Source of the DNA: JBCFBK01 sp038562555
GTDB lineage: Bacteria > Bacteroidota > Bacteroidia > Bacteroidales > Prolixibacteraceae
Direction: 5' to 3'
NCBI GenBank assembly: GCA_038562555.1
Contig: JBCFBK010000011.1
Location: 50,625 to 114,624, forward strand
DNA: 64,000 nt
A model generated the notes under the pieces. It saw nothing but the letters and a program-made list of their open reading frames with translations. It was not told the origin of the DNA and made no database searches. This document shows, in pieces, positions 41,799 through 50,963 of the stretch. Within the stretch, counting starts at the first letter, position 1. Each line of letters opens with the position of its first letter. Position numbers and translations under genes: made by a program.

Positions 41799-42689
41799 TT
41801 AACGGGGGTTTTTTCTTAATGTATAGATTTTTGAACTCCAGGGAGAATAGGTCCGGGCAACTTTTTTAACCGTCAGTACCGTATTCTCATAGTCATGCAT
41901 TTCGTTTTGATACAGATATAAGGCCATTGCAATCGCGGCATTGACTTCACCTGAAATTTCAGAGGGAGCAACTGCCGTCTGGATCGCGCCGATATCTTTC
42001 ACCTTGACTGTCTTTGTCCGGGTAAATGCACGTCCTATATTTTTAAAAATAACGAAGAGAAGCGCCAGCGCTGAGAAAACAACCATCATGGCAATTATAG
42101 TCATGCCAATACCGGATGGGTCCATTTCCACAAATTGTTCTCCTGACGTAGCTTTCTTTTTGTAATCATTATCGGAACCGGGAGTCGTATTTTTTTTAAA
42201 TTCCCACTGATCAGAGTCAGGACTCACCCGCGCGTAGGAAACATCGGGCCGGTGCGTTCCAGATATTTCGAGTTTATCGATAAGCGTCCTGCCGTTGGCG
42301 TCAAACAGAGCGATCACCTTCGCGTTGCGCAAGTCAAAGTTCAGGTGAAACACCCCGCGTGTAGGCTGATTGTCGGCATAAAACACCAGGTAACTTCTGG
42401 GGTCGACTGCAGTGGCCGGTACACCCGTTGGGATCCAGTATTTTCTCGGCTCATTCAGATCGTCAGTGAGGAAACATCCTCCGATATTCACATTGCTGTA
42501 CGATGAATTGACAATCTCTATCCAGGGACTATGCATCCCGTAATCGTCTACATAGTTGGAATCATTATAAATCAGTATTTCATTAAACTTGAGGTCTCCG
42601 GCATTTTGAGCAAGAAGTGTCGTGCCTGAAACAGCAAGAAGTAAAATGACAAATACGGATAATATAGATTTTCGAATGTTTAATAGCAT
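41799..42689 (-). CDS. OadG-family subunit fused to a lamin-tail domain
   Basis: A 296-residue protein. It has a signal peptide (to about residue 29) and an extracytoplasmic lamin-tail (LTD) domain at residues 30-172 (FNEILIYNDSNYVDDYGMHSPWIEI...NTTPGSDN). One transmembrane helix at residues 194-216 and an OadG-like cytoplasmic tail follow. The fusion is known in Bacteroidetes; the LTD's job is unclear. ATG 42689 is preferred to TTG 42695. Confidence 0.8.
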   Translation of the reverse strand: MLLNIRKSILSVFVILLLAVSGTTLLAQNAGDLKFNEILIYNDSNYVDDYGMHSPWIEIVNSSYSNVNIGGCFLTDDLNEPRKYWIPTGVPATAVDPRSYLVFYADNQPTRGVFHLNFDLRNAKVIALFDANGRTLIDKLEISGTHRPDVSYARVSPDSDQWEFKKNTTPGSDNDYKKKATSGEQFVEMDPSGIGMTIIAMMVVFSALALLFVIFKNIGRAFTRTKTVKVKDIGAIQTAVAPSEISGEVNAAIAMALYLYQNEMHDYENTVLTVKKVARTYSPWSSKIYTLRKNPR

Positions 42690-42698
42690 AGTCAATAA

Positions 42699-44258
42699 TT
42701 ATAAAGGAATATTGGTGTGTTTTTTTGGAGGCATAACATCCTTTTTTGTGGCCAGTGTCTGCAGAGCCCGGATGATCCGGAACCGGGTGTTGCGGGGCTC
42801 GATGACATCGTCAATGTAGCCATATTGGGCGGCATTGTATGGATTGGCAAATTTATCCTTGTATTCATTCTCTGCATCGGCAACAAACTTTTCACGTTCC
42901 TGATCGTTTTCAATTTCCCGGATCTTTTTGCTCTGCAACACTTCAATGGCACCTTTAGGGCCCATGACAGCTATTTCGCCGGTTGGCCAGGAGTAATTGA
43001 CATCTCCGCGCAGGTGTTTTGAACTCATCACACAGTAGGCCCCGCCATAAGATTTACGCAGAATGATCGTCACTTTGGGCACTGTGGCCTCGCCATAGGC
43101 AAAGAGCAATTTTGCGCCATGTAAGATGATACCTCCGTATTCCTGCGCAGTTCCGGGAAGGAATCCGGGCACATCGACCAGGGTTACAATGGGAATGTTG
43201 AACGCATCGCAGAAGCGGACGAACCGGGCAGCTTTGCGCGATGCATTGATGTCGAGCACACCCGCCAGGTATTTCGGCTGGTTGGCGACAATACCTGTTG
43301 AAATTCCGTTAAACCGGGCGAAACCCACAATGATGTTCTGCGCATAGTTCCGGTGTACTTCCAGAAATTCGTTATAATCGACGATAGAATGGATCACATC
43401 CTTTACGTCGTATGGTTTGTTGGGATTGTCCGGGATAATTTCATTCAAAACATCATCCAGCCGATCGATCGGATCGTCGCAAGGCTCGAGCGGTGCATCT
43501 TCCAGATTATTCTGAGGCAAATAGCTTATCAGTTTACGAATCAGAGAAATACCTTCTTCTTCATTCTCTGCAATGAAATGGGATACTCCTGATTTGGAGC
43601 CATGGATGGAAGCACCTCCAAGCTGTTCGTCGGTTACGACTTCGCCGGTTACGGTTTTAACCACTTTCGGGCCGGTTACAAACATGTAGCTGGTATCTTT
43701 GCTCATGAGAATAAAGTCGGTCAGCGCGGGCGAATAAACCGCACCACCGGCGCAGGGTCCAAAAATAGCCGAAATCTGCGGGATGACACCCGATGCCATG
43801 ATGTTGCGTTCGAATATTTCAGCGTATCCTGCAAGTGCTGTTACCCCTTCCTGGATTCGTGCACCACCCGAGTCATTGATCCCGATAACCGGAGCGCCAA
43901 CCTTCATGGCCATATCCATCACTTTACAAATCTTGAGGGCATACGTTTCGGATAGTGAACCTCCAAATACCGTGAAGTCCTGAGCATAAACATATACAAC
44001 GCGCCCGTCAATTGTTCCCTGTCCGGTTACAACACCGTCACCCAAAAACTTGGTTTTGTCAATCCCGAAATTCGTACACCGGTGCGTGACAAACATGTCA
44101 AATTCTTCAAAACTGCCTTCGTCCAAAAGCAGGTCGATACGTTCACGGGCTGTTAACTTGCCTTTTTCGTGCTGGGCTTCAATTCTCTTTTCACCTCCGC
44201 CTAATTTGGCCTCCGTACGGAGGTCAATTAGTTGTTTAATTTTATCCTGATTGTTCAT
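42699..44258 (-). CDS. mmdA: methylmalonyl-CoA decarboxylase carboxyltransferase subunit
   Basis: A 519-residue biotin-dependent carboxyltransferase of the propionyl-CoA carboxylase beta / MmdA family. Two crotonase-like halves are present, with ARIQEGVTALAGYAEIFERNI and PGFLPGTAQEYGGIILHGAKLLFAYGEATVPKV. With the OadB, OadG and biotin carrier genes next to it, it should remove CO2 from methylmalonyl-CoA in the succinate-to-propionate route. Confidence 0.9.
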   Translation of the reverse strand: MNNQDKIKQLIDLRTEAKLGGGEKRIEAQHEKGKLTARERIDLLLDEGSFEEFDMFVTHRCTNFGIDKTKFLGDGVVTGQGTIDGRVVYVYAQDFTVFGGSLSETYALKICKVMDMAMKVGAPVIGINDSGGARIQEGVTALAGYAEIFERNIMASGVIPQISAIFGPCAGGAVYSPALTDFILMSKDTSYMFVTGPKVVKTVTGEVVTDEQLGGASIHGSKSGVSHFIAENEEEGISLIRKLISYLPQNNLEDAPLEPCDDPIDRLDDVLNEIIPDNPNKPYDVKDVIHSIVDYNEFLEVHRNYAQNIIVGFARFNGISTGIVANQPKYLAGVLDINASRKAARFVRFCDAFNIPIVTLVDVPGFLPGTAQEYGGIILHGAKLLFAYGEATVPKVTIILRKSYGGAYCVMSSKHLRGDVNYSWPTGEIAVMGPKGAIEVLQSKKIREIENDQEREKFVADAENEYKDKFANPYNAAQYGYIDDVIEPRNTRFRIIRALQTLATKKDVMPPKKHTNIPL

Positions 44259-44274
44259 TTTCTATTCATTAAGT

Positions 44275-44676
44275 TTATTTTGAGCAAAGTTCGGTTAATA
44301 CACCCAAGGTCGCTTTTGGATGAAGGAAGCCGATATTCAATCCTTCAGCACCTTTCCTGGGAGTTTTATCGATCAGGGCCACTCCTTTTTCCCCGATTGA
44401 CCGGAGTGCTTCGCCGACATGATCTACGGCAAAAGCAAGGTGATGGATGCCTGGTCCCTTTTTTTCGATGAATTTACCGATGGGGCCTTCCGGATCGGTC
44501 GATTCCAGGAGCTCTATCTTGGTTTGGCCCACCATAAAAAAGGCGGTTTTTACCTTTTGGTCAGCTACTTCTTCCACTGCGTAGCATGTCAGTCCAAGTA
44601 CGTTTTCGTAATACGGAATAGCCTCTTCGAGACTATTGACTGCGATTCCGATGTGTTCGATATGAGAAATATTCAT
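44275..44676 (-). CDS. mce: methylmalonyl-CoA epimerase
   Basis: A 133-residue VOC-family protein (HIEHIGIAVNSLEEAIPYYENVLGL; HHLAF; PKATLGVLTELCSK). It interconverts the (R) and (S) isomers so that the decarboxylase can use them. It is the first gene of the operon and has its own promoter. Confidence 0.9.
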   Translation of the reverse strand: MNISHIEHIGIAVNSLEEAIPYYENVLGLTCYAVEEVADQKVKTAFFMVGQTKIELLESTDPEGPIGKFIEKKGPGIHHLAFAVDHVGEALRSIGEKGVALIDKTPRKGAEGLNIGFLHPKATLGVLTELCSK

Positions 44677-44723
44677 TTTGAAAGTATAATAAGGTTGATG
44701 TTCTGTCTTTCATTAATTGTCCG

Positions 44724-44757
44724 CAAAATTAGGCTGTTTAATTCTTTTTCTAACAAA
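44724..44757 (-). promoter_or_regulatory. promoter of the decarboxylase operon
   Basis: On the minus strand TTTG (44757-44754), a 22-nt spacer, then TAATTTTG (44731-44724), about 48 nt before the epimerase ATG. It matches the Bacteroidetes pattern with a spacer one nucleotide longer than usual. Confidence 0.6.
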
Positions 44758-44847
44758 AAAATCAAAAATTCGAAAAATTGGTTTGCATATTTTTATGTAG
44801 CCGGCGAAATCCGATATAAGTTTTATTTATACAATTATATAGATATG

Positions 44848-44876
44848 AAAAAGGCAGGTTTTTGGGCCTGCCTTTT
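44848..44876 (-). terminator. terminator after the CoA-transferase gene
   Basis: AAAAAGGCAGG and CCTGCCTTTT enclose an 8-nt loop and end in a T-run on the minus strand, 9 nt downstream of the CoA-transferase stop. Confidence 0.8.
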
Positions 44877-44884
44877 GATCTCAG

Positions 44885-46204
44885 TTAATTTTTTTCAGCT
44901 GGTTTCCCTATAAAGCGAAAATGTGGTCCGAAGCGTTCAAAGGCCGCCTTATCGAGTTCTTCCCGATGGGCAGGATGGGCAATTGAAGTCAGTAAGCGGG
45001 CTCTTTCCTGAAGCGTTTTTCCGTAGAGGTTCACGGCGCCATATTCAGTTACGATCCAGTGCATATTTGCTCTGGTGCTGACGACTCCCGATCCCGGTAA
45101 CAAAATGGGACTGATTTTGGAGATTCCTTTTTCCGTAACGGAAGGGAGGGCAATTATCGGTTTTCCGCCTTTTGAATAGCCGGCCCCCCGGATGAAATCA
45201 ATTTGTCCGCCTACACCTGAATAGTGTTTGATCCCTATTGAATCGGCACAAACCTGTCCGGTGAGGTCAATGGCCAAAGCAGAATTGATGGCGGTCACCT
45301 TATCCAGTTGCCTGATGATATGTACGCTGTTGGTGTAGCAGACATCCATCATGGCCACCATGGGATTATCATCGACAAAATCGTATAATTTTTTGGAACC
45401 CATCAGAAAGGTGGCGACCATTTTCCCTTTCGAAATGCTTTTGTACTTTCCGGTCACGATTCCTTTTTCGACAAGGGGAAGAATGCCATCCGAAAACATT
45501 TCGGTATGAACGCCCAGATCCTTGTGATTTCCAAGCTGTGCCAACACGGCATTGGGGATCCCGCCAATACCCATTTGCAGGCAGGCGCCATCTTCGACCA
45601 GTTCGGCTACATTCTTGCCGATCGCGATTTCAACATCCGATAACTGGCCCATATCGTGGGCATACAGTGGAATATTGTCTTCAACAAAGATGTCAATATC
45701 ATCCACGTGAACCATGGCATCTCCCCAGCAACGCGGGACATTTGGATTTACGGCGGCAATCACGGTACCCGCGGTTTCAATGGCTGCCAGCGTAGCATCG
45801 ACGGAGGTGCCCAGCGACACATAACCATGTTTATCGGGGAGCGAGCACATGATCAGTGCAACATCCACGTTTAAATATCCTTCGCGGATCAGTTTTTGGG
45901 TTTCACTTAAAAAAACCGGAATATAATCGGCGTAACCGGCCTGTGTTTGTTTCCGCAGATTGGCCCCCACAAAGAATTGCTCCGGAACAAAAATTCCCTC
46001 AAATTCGGGGTTGCCGTATTCCAGGTCTCCTTCTACGTGAAGGTGCTGAATTTTAACATCGTAAAGGTCTCCGTTACGTCCCCGCTCAACCATCGGTTTG
46101 ATAAGCGTATGCGGTGTCACTGCTACGCTGCTGATATGCACCCGGTCACCCGATTTTATTGCTTTAACCGCTTCCTCAGGAGTAACATATTTGATTTGCT
46201 TCAT
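44885..46204 (-). CDS. acetyl-CoA hydrolase/CoA-transferase family protein
   Basis: A 439-residue CoA-transferase of the 4-hydroxybutyrate/acetyl-CoA hydrolase family. The catalytic-glutamate region VHTEMFSDG, MGIGGIPNAV and KHYSGVGGQIDFIRGA are visible. Next to the methylmalonyl-CoA decarboxylase operon it may exchange CoA between propionyl-CoA and succinate or acetate; the substrate is inferred. A TATCTTTG -7 box lies at 46246-46253. Confidence 0.8.
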   Translation of the reverse strand: MKQIKYVTPEEAVKAIKSGDRVHISSVAVTPHTLIKPMVERGRNGDLYDVKIQHLHVEGDLEYGNPEFEGIFVPEQFFVGANLRKQTQAGYADYIPVFLSETQKLIREGYLNVDVALIMCSLPDKHGYVSLGTSVDATLAAIETAGTVIAAVNPNVPRCWGDAMVHVDDIDIFVEDNIPLYAHDMGQLSDVEIAIGKNVAELVEDGACLQMGIGGIPNAVLAQLGNHKDLGVHTEMFSDGILPLVEKGIVTGKYKSISKGKMVATFLMGSKKLYDFVDDNPMVAMMDVCYTNSVHIIRQLDKVTAINSALAIDLTGQVCADSIGIKHYSGVGGQIDFIRGAGYSKGGKPIIALPSVTEKGISKISPILLPGSGVVSTRANMHWIVTEYGAVNLYGKTLQERARLLTSIAHPAHREELDKAAFERFGPHFRFIGKPAEKN

Positions 46205-47230
46205 AACTTTGGATTAGAATAAAATGCCCTTTGAAAAATTTGCCGCAAAGATAGAAATTTAAAATTCAACCTCCCGGAAAGCCGGGTTATTTAAAAGTGA
46301 TCTAAGGAAGGGCGCCGGAATCTGAAGTTAATGTTAAGAATTTCAAAGCAAACCTGAAAAAGGATTCGTCCAGGGCTATCGCCGTAAGCGGTTATAAACA
46401 GTAATGGGAATCATCCTGTTCGGATAATTCCCATTCACTTCCAACAACCGAAGCTGTTGTTCGTGTCAGACTACTGTTATTTTGGCCGGCTGTCACAGTG
46501 GATATTAGTCCGTTGCAACGCCCCTTTCCTTTCAAAAAAGCCTACTACAGCTATTTCTTCCGGATGTCCGCCCGGTTCTCCCTGCGGATCCCCTTCACGG
46601 ACGAAGCTCTTTCAGGCATCAATAAAACAAGGTCTTTCGATCTTCCTTTATCAACGTTGCGGATCCGGAAACCGAAGTTTCTTTCACCGGTCACTTCCCG
46701 GGAATATGATTCCCTTCCGGAAGCCCTGTCTGCTCAAAATGATTGGAACTTTTACATTCTTCAGTTTTGAGGAAGCAAAAAACAATAAATTGTCTTTATT
46801 ATGCTTCAACTTCGGCTCTTTAAGATGGCAGATCCGGGGATCTGGTTGATTTGATGCCGGTTCAACTAAGTACCTTTATCGCCTCCGCATCTTGCTGAGC
46901 TGCCTTTTATCCCTCATCTGATAAATCAAAGTTACAATACCGGACCAATATAAGTCAAGTGTTTTGTGAAGTTTTAAATGAACTTTGTATTCACCATGCT
47001 TATTAACAATTGTTGATAAACGTCGAATCGCCTGCTGTCAGTGTATTTTTTGTCGTTTTTCGGGGGTGCATTTGTTCGATTATTAACAATTTGAGGAATA
47101 ACTCCGCTTAAAAAAAGATCGTTGGGGTTGCGGGATCAGGCGGGATTTTCAACGACGCTTTGTCCATTGAACTTATGCTGCCAGGCGCTGTTTTTATTAA
47201 GCAACGAAACGCGCACGTTAACGAGGTAGC
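46205..47230. other. 1-kb intergenic region without a supported gene
   Basis: Two ORFs here (46457-46849 and 46498-46770) have no coding character and odd compositions. A long inverted repeat, AATGGGAATCATCC / GGATAATTCCCATT (46403-46435, one unpaired base), is visible; it may be a terminator-like fold. The rest is AT-rich with nothing recognisable. Confidence 0.5.
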
Positions 47231-48226
47231 ATGAGCAACAGTTTAAATAAAAAAAATATGCAGACAATCCTGGGGTCGGGAGGAGCAATTGGCAGGGAGA
47301 TCGCCAAAGTTCTTCCCTTATATACGGATCGTGTCAGACTCGTCAGCCGGAATCCGGTGAAAGTGAATGAGACCGACGAAATCATCTCCGCCGATCTGCT
47401 GAACAGGGATGAGACCAGACGGGCGGTTGCCGGTTCCGGAGTGGTTTATGTTACAGCTGGCTTGCCCTATAATGCAAAGGTGTGGAAAACAGATTGGCCC
47501 CGGCTGATGTCAAATGTGATTAGTGCATGCAAGGAGTATAACTGTCGACTTGTGTTCTTCGACAATGTATACATGTACGACCGAAAACACCTGAAACGAA
47601 TGACCGAGGAAACACCGGTTAAACCATCGAGCATAAAGGGACGGATCAGAGCCGCTGTAATCAGGATGATTATGGAGGAAGTGGAAAAAGGAACATTGAC
47701 AGCGCTGATAGCCCGGAGTGCCGATTTTTACGGGCCGGGAATACAACCGACCAGTATCCTCTCTGAAATGGTCATCAAACCTTTAAGTGAAGGAAAACGG
47801 GCCATGTGGCCGGGACCCGTAGGATATTGCCATTCATTTACTTATACTCCAGACGCAGGTAAAGCAACCGTCTTGCTGGGAAACACGGCTGATGCCTGGA
47901 ATCAGGTGTGGCATCTTCCTACGGCTTCCAATCCCTACATTGGCCGCGAATGGATAGAGATAGTTGCCAGGCAATTGGCACGGGAGCCAAAATACAACAG
48001 TATCCCGGGATGGGCCATGAAGATGGCTGGCCTTTTTGTACCGCTGATGAAGGAACTGGCGGAGATGATGTACCAGTATAACCGGGACTACATTTTTGAC
48101 AGCAGTAAATTTGAGAATCGATTCCGTTTATTGCCAACGTCTTACCCGGTCGGAATCAGGCAGGCTGTCCTGGACTACCGGAGAAGCCTTGTGTCGAAGG
48201 ATGAAGACGACCCGGCATCCGGTTGA
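47231..48226 (+). CDS. NAD-dependent epimerase/dehydratase (extended SDR)
   Basis: A 331-residue protein with the Rossmann start ILGSGGAIGREIAK and a SADFYGPG region; FTYTPDAGKATVLLG is typical of NmrA-like or extended SDRs. Substrate unknown. It stands alone between two minus-strand operons. Confidence 0.75.
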   Translation: MSNSLNKKNMQTILGSGGAIGREIAKVLPLYTDRVRLVSRNPVKVNETDEIISADLLNRDETRRAVAGSGVVYVTAGLPYNAKVWKTDWPRLMSNVISACKEYNCRLVFFDNVYMYDRKHLKRMTEETPVKPSSIKGRIRAAVIRMIMEEVEKGTLTALIARSADFYGPGIQPTSILSEMVIKPLSEGKRAMWPGPVGYCHSFTYTPDAGKATVLLGNTADAWNQVWHLPTASNPYIGREWIEIVARQLAREPKYNSIPGWAMKMAGLFVPLMKELAEMMYQYNRDYIFDSSKFENRFRLLPTSYPVGIRQAVLDYRRSLVSKDEDDPASG

Positions 48227-48282
48227 AAATTATTGAAAAATGACTTTGCCCGCAGCTGTCTGTTCCGGAGGTGGTCCTATCG

Positions 48283-48317
48283 AAAAAAAAGCAGGACCAG
48301 TAAAAAAACTGACCTGC
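48283..48317 (-). terminator. terminator of the TCA operon
   Basis: Minus strand: GCAGG-CAGT and ACTG-CCTGC arms (48291-48317), followed by eight T (48290-48283). It lies 33 nt past the citrate synthase stop. Confidence 0.75.
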
Positions 48318-48349
48318 CGGGGCTTAAAAATGATTTTTTTTTACGTAGC

Positions 48350-49654
48350 TTATTTTTCTGCCTTTTTCCGGTACCATTCGAGCGGAAAAGAAGAAGGACG
48401 TTCGATGGGTAGTCCGTACAGGCGGTCCATGACCAGCGAAGCGAGTACACCCAGGGCCCTGGATACACCGAATAACACCGTGTAGAACGTGTGTTCCTTA
48501 ATGCCGTAATGGTATAGCAATGCGCCTGAATAGGCATCGACATTGGGCCAGGGATTCTGAATTTTGCCGGTTGCTTCCAGTATCGGAGGAGCAATTTTAC
48601 TCAAGGTGTTCACGATATGAATGAGCTTATCTTCTTTTACGTATTTCCCGGCAAATTCCTGCTGAGCGGTGAACCGGGGGTCTGTTTGACGGAGAACGGC
48701 ATGTCCGTACCCGGGAACAACCCGGCCCTCAGCCAGTGTCTTTTTTACATAATCAGCAATCTGTTCCTCGCCTGGGTTGTCTGTATCCAGCTCCTGGATC
48801 ATGTCAAAAATCCAATTGATAACTTCCTGGTTGGCATAGCCGTGCAATGGCCCTGCAAGCCCAAGCATACCTGCTGCATAGGCGTAGTAGGGGTTGCTGA
48901 GAGCGGAACCCACCAGGTGAGTAGCGTGTGCCGAAACATTTCCGCCTTCGTGGTCAGCATGGATTACCATGTATAAACGCAACAACCGCTTTACTTCCTC
49001 GCTGTCGTGTCCCATCATGTGAGCCAGATTACCTGCCCAGTCCAGCCGCGGGTCCGGTTCAATATGTTCGTCATGATGGAAACTTCTCCGGTAGATATAG
49101 GCGGCAATTCGGGGCAGGCGTGCGATGAGGTTCATCACATCTTCGTAGGTGGTGTCCCAATAATATTTTTTGTGAACTCCTGCCCGGTATGCTTTCTGAA
49201 AGATCGAGTCGGTAGCCATACTTAAGATCGCAGCGCTGAACTGGGTCATAGGCCGGGAATTATGGGGCAGGGCGTCAATGACATCAAAAACATGTTGAGG
49301 TACATAGGCCCGGGTCGCCCAGTCCTTGCTGATATTAAGGACGTCGTCGCGGTCAGGTATTTCACCGATCAGCATCAGGTAGAACAGTCCCTCTGGCAAC
49401 GGCTCACCTTCCGGATTAAGGCGTGGCAGCTTTTCTCTTAGTTCCGGAATGGTGTACCCCCGGAAGGTAATACCTGTTTGTGGATCGAGCTTGGAAGTAT
49501 CCGTGATCAAACTCGGCACACCTTTCATGCCGGTCATGACCTGACCTATTGTCACCTGTCCGATCACCACGTCGCCATGCTCGTTTTTCAGACGCTGGTA
49601 TTCACTGATGCACTTGCTGGCTTTCTCGTAAAATTTATTCTTTATGTATTCCAT
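48350..49654 (-). CDS. gltA: citrate synthase (eukaryotic-like type I)
   Basis: A 434-residue enzyme condensing oxaloacetate and acetyl-CoA. AGPLHGYANQEVINWI and VPGYGHAVLRQTDPRF are the catalytic-histidine regions in the eukaryotic-type spelling. It is the last gene of the aconitase-isocitrate dehydrogenase operon. Confidence 0.9.
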   Translation of the reverse strand: MEYIKNKFYEKASKCISEYQRLKNEHGDVVIGQVTIGQVMTGMKGVPSLITDTSKLDPQTGITFRGYTIPELREKLPRLNPEGEPLPEGLFYLMLIGEIPDRDDVLNISKDWATRAYVPQHVFDVIDALPHNSRPMTQFSAAILSMATDSIFQKAYRAGVHKKYYWDTTYEDVMNLIARLPRIAAYIYRRSFHHDEHIEPDPRLDWAGNLAHMMGHDSEEVKRLLRLYMVIHADHEGGNVSAHATHLVGSALSNPYYAYAAGMLGLAGPLHGYANQEVINWIFDMIQELDTDNPGEEQIADYVKKTLAEGRVVPGYGHAVLRQTDPRFTAQQEFAGKYVKEDKLIHIVNTLSKIAPPILEATGKIQNPWPNVDAYSGALLYHYGIKEHTFYTVLFGVSRALGVLASLVMDRLYGLPIERPSSFPLEWYRKKAEK

Positions 49655-49693
49655 CTTGATGATTTTATTGATTTATATTCGATTCAACGCAGG

Positions 49694-50962
49694 TTAGTGA
49701 ATATTTTTTATGACTTCATCGGCAAATTCGGTGGTTGACACCCGTGTTGCGCCTTCCATCAGGTTGTGAAGATCAGCCGTAACAATCCGTTTTGAAAAGG
49801 TATGCTCCAGGGCATCCCGGATGTGCTCGGCGGCTTCATCCCATCCCAGATATTCCAGCATCATGGTCCCTGAAAGGATCAGCGAACTGGGGTTTGCCTT
49901 GCCGGTTCCTGCGATATCGGGGGCTGTGCCGTGTGTCGCCTCAAAAATCGCGTATCCGCTTTCGAAATTAATGTTTGCTCCCGGGGAGATGCCTATTCCT
50001 CCGACCATTGCGGCAAGCTGATCGGAAATGTAATCTCCGTTCAGATTCATGGTAGCAATGACCGAAAACTCATAGGGGCGAAGCAAACTGTTTTGCAGAA
50101 AAGCATCAGTGATGACATCTTTTACAATCACCTTGCCATCTGTTCCTGCCTGGTTCAGTGCTTTTTTCGCTTCTGCTTCTCCCTGACTGGCTGCCAGCCT
50201 GCTATACTGATTCATGGTAAAGACCTGATCCGTGAACTCTGCTTCAGCCAGCTCATAACCCCAGTTTTTAAACGCACCTTCAGTATATTTCATGATATTG
50301 CCCTTGTGAACCAGTGTGACAGACGGCAGCTTCCGTTCGATGGCATAGCTGACCGCGGCGCGGACAAGCCGTTCCGATCCTTCTTTTGACACGGGTTTTA
50401 TGCCGAAAGACGAACTCTCAGGAAAACGGATCCGGTCGGATACGCCCATATCATTCTGAAGGAAGTCAAGGAACTTTGCCGCTTCTTTACCGCCGGTCAT
50501 AAATTCAATTCCTGCATAAATATCTTCTGTATTTTCACGGAAAACCAGCATGTCGACCATCGACGGATAACGTATGGGTGAAGGCACCCCTTTAAACCAG
50601 CGGACCGGACGAAGGCATACATACAGATCAAGCGTCTGGCGAAGCACCACGTTGAGCGAGCGGATGCCTCCTCCGACAGGAGTTTCGAGCGGGCCTTTTA
50701 TACCGATCAGGTAATCTTTAAAGGTATCAACGGTTTCCGCAGGCAGGTAATTCCCGGTCACTTTGTACGCTTTTTTTCCGGCAAGAACTTCCTTCCAGAT
50801 CAGCCTGCGGCGTTGGCCGTAGGCCTTTTTAACAGCAGCATTCAATACCCGTTGAGACGGGAGGCAAATGTCCGTGCCGATGCCGTCGCCTTCAATAAAA
50901 GGAATTACCGGTTCGTTTGGAACAAGTAGCTTACCGTTTTTTATAGTTACCCGATCACCCAT
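49694..50962 (-). CDS. icd: isocitrate dehydrogenase, E. coli-type family with NAD-type residues
   Basis: A 422-residue enzyme of the prokaryotic homodimeric family (FIEGDGIGTDI; RENTEDIYAGIEF; EATHGTAPDIAGTGKANPSS). At the cofactor site it has Asp-Ile in HGTAPDIAG and Ala in GKANP, where NADP enzymes such as E. coli Icd have Lys344-Tyr345 and Val351. The basic residues of the NADP pocket in TYDFERL are also lost (TADLHNL). It is therefore predicted to be NAD-dependent. ATG 50962 is preferred to the longer frame. Confidence 0.85.
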   Translation of the reverse strand: MGDRVTIKNGKLLVPNEPVIPFIEGDGIGTDICLPSQRVLNAAVKKAYGQRRRLIWKEVLAGKKAYKVTGNYLPAETVDTFKDYLIGIKGPLETPVGGGIRSLNVVLRQTLDLYVCLRPVRWFKGVPSPIRYPSMVDMLVFRENTEDIYAGIEFMTGGKEAAKFLDFLQNDMGVSDRIRFPESSSFGIKPVSKEGSERLVRAAVSYAIERKLPSVTLVHKGNIMKYTEGAFKNWGYELAEAEFTDQVFTMNQYSRLAASQGEAEAKKALNQAGTDGKVIVKDVITDAFLQNSLLRPYEFSVIATMNLNGDYISDQLAAMVGGIGISPGANINFESGYAIFEATHGTAPDIAGTGKANPSSLILSGTMMLEYLGWDEAAEHIRDALEHTFSKRIVTADLHNLMEGATRVSTTEFADEVIKNIH

Positions 50963-50963
50963 A

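Noticed and set aside
46457..46849. Possible gene in the 1-kb host gap
   Set aside because: Two overlapping frames compete, with no domain, no start signal and no coding-like composition.
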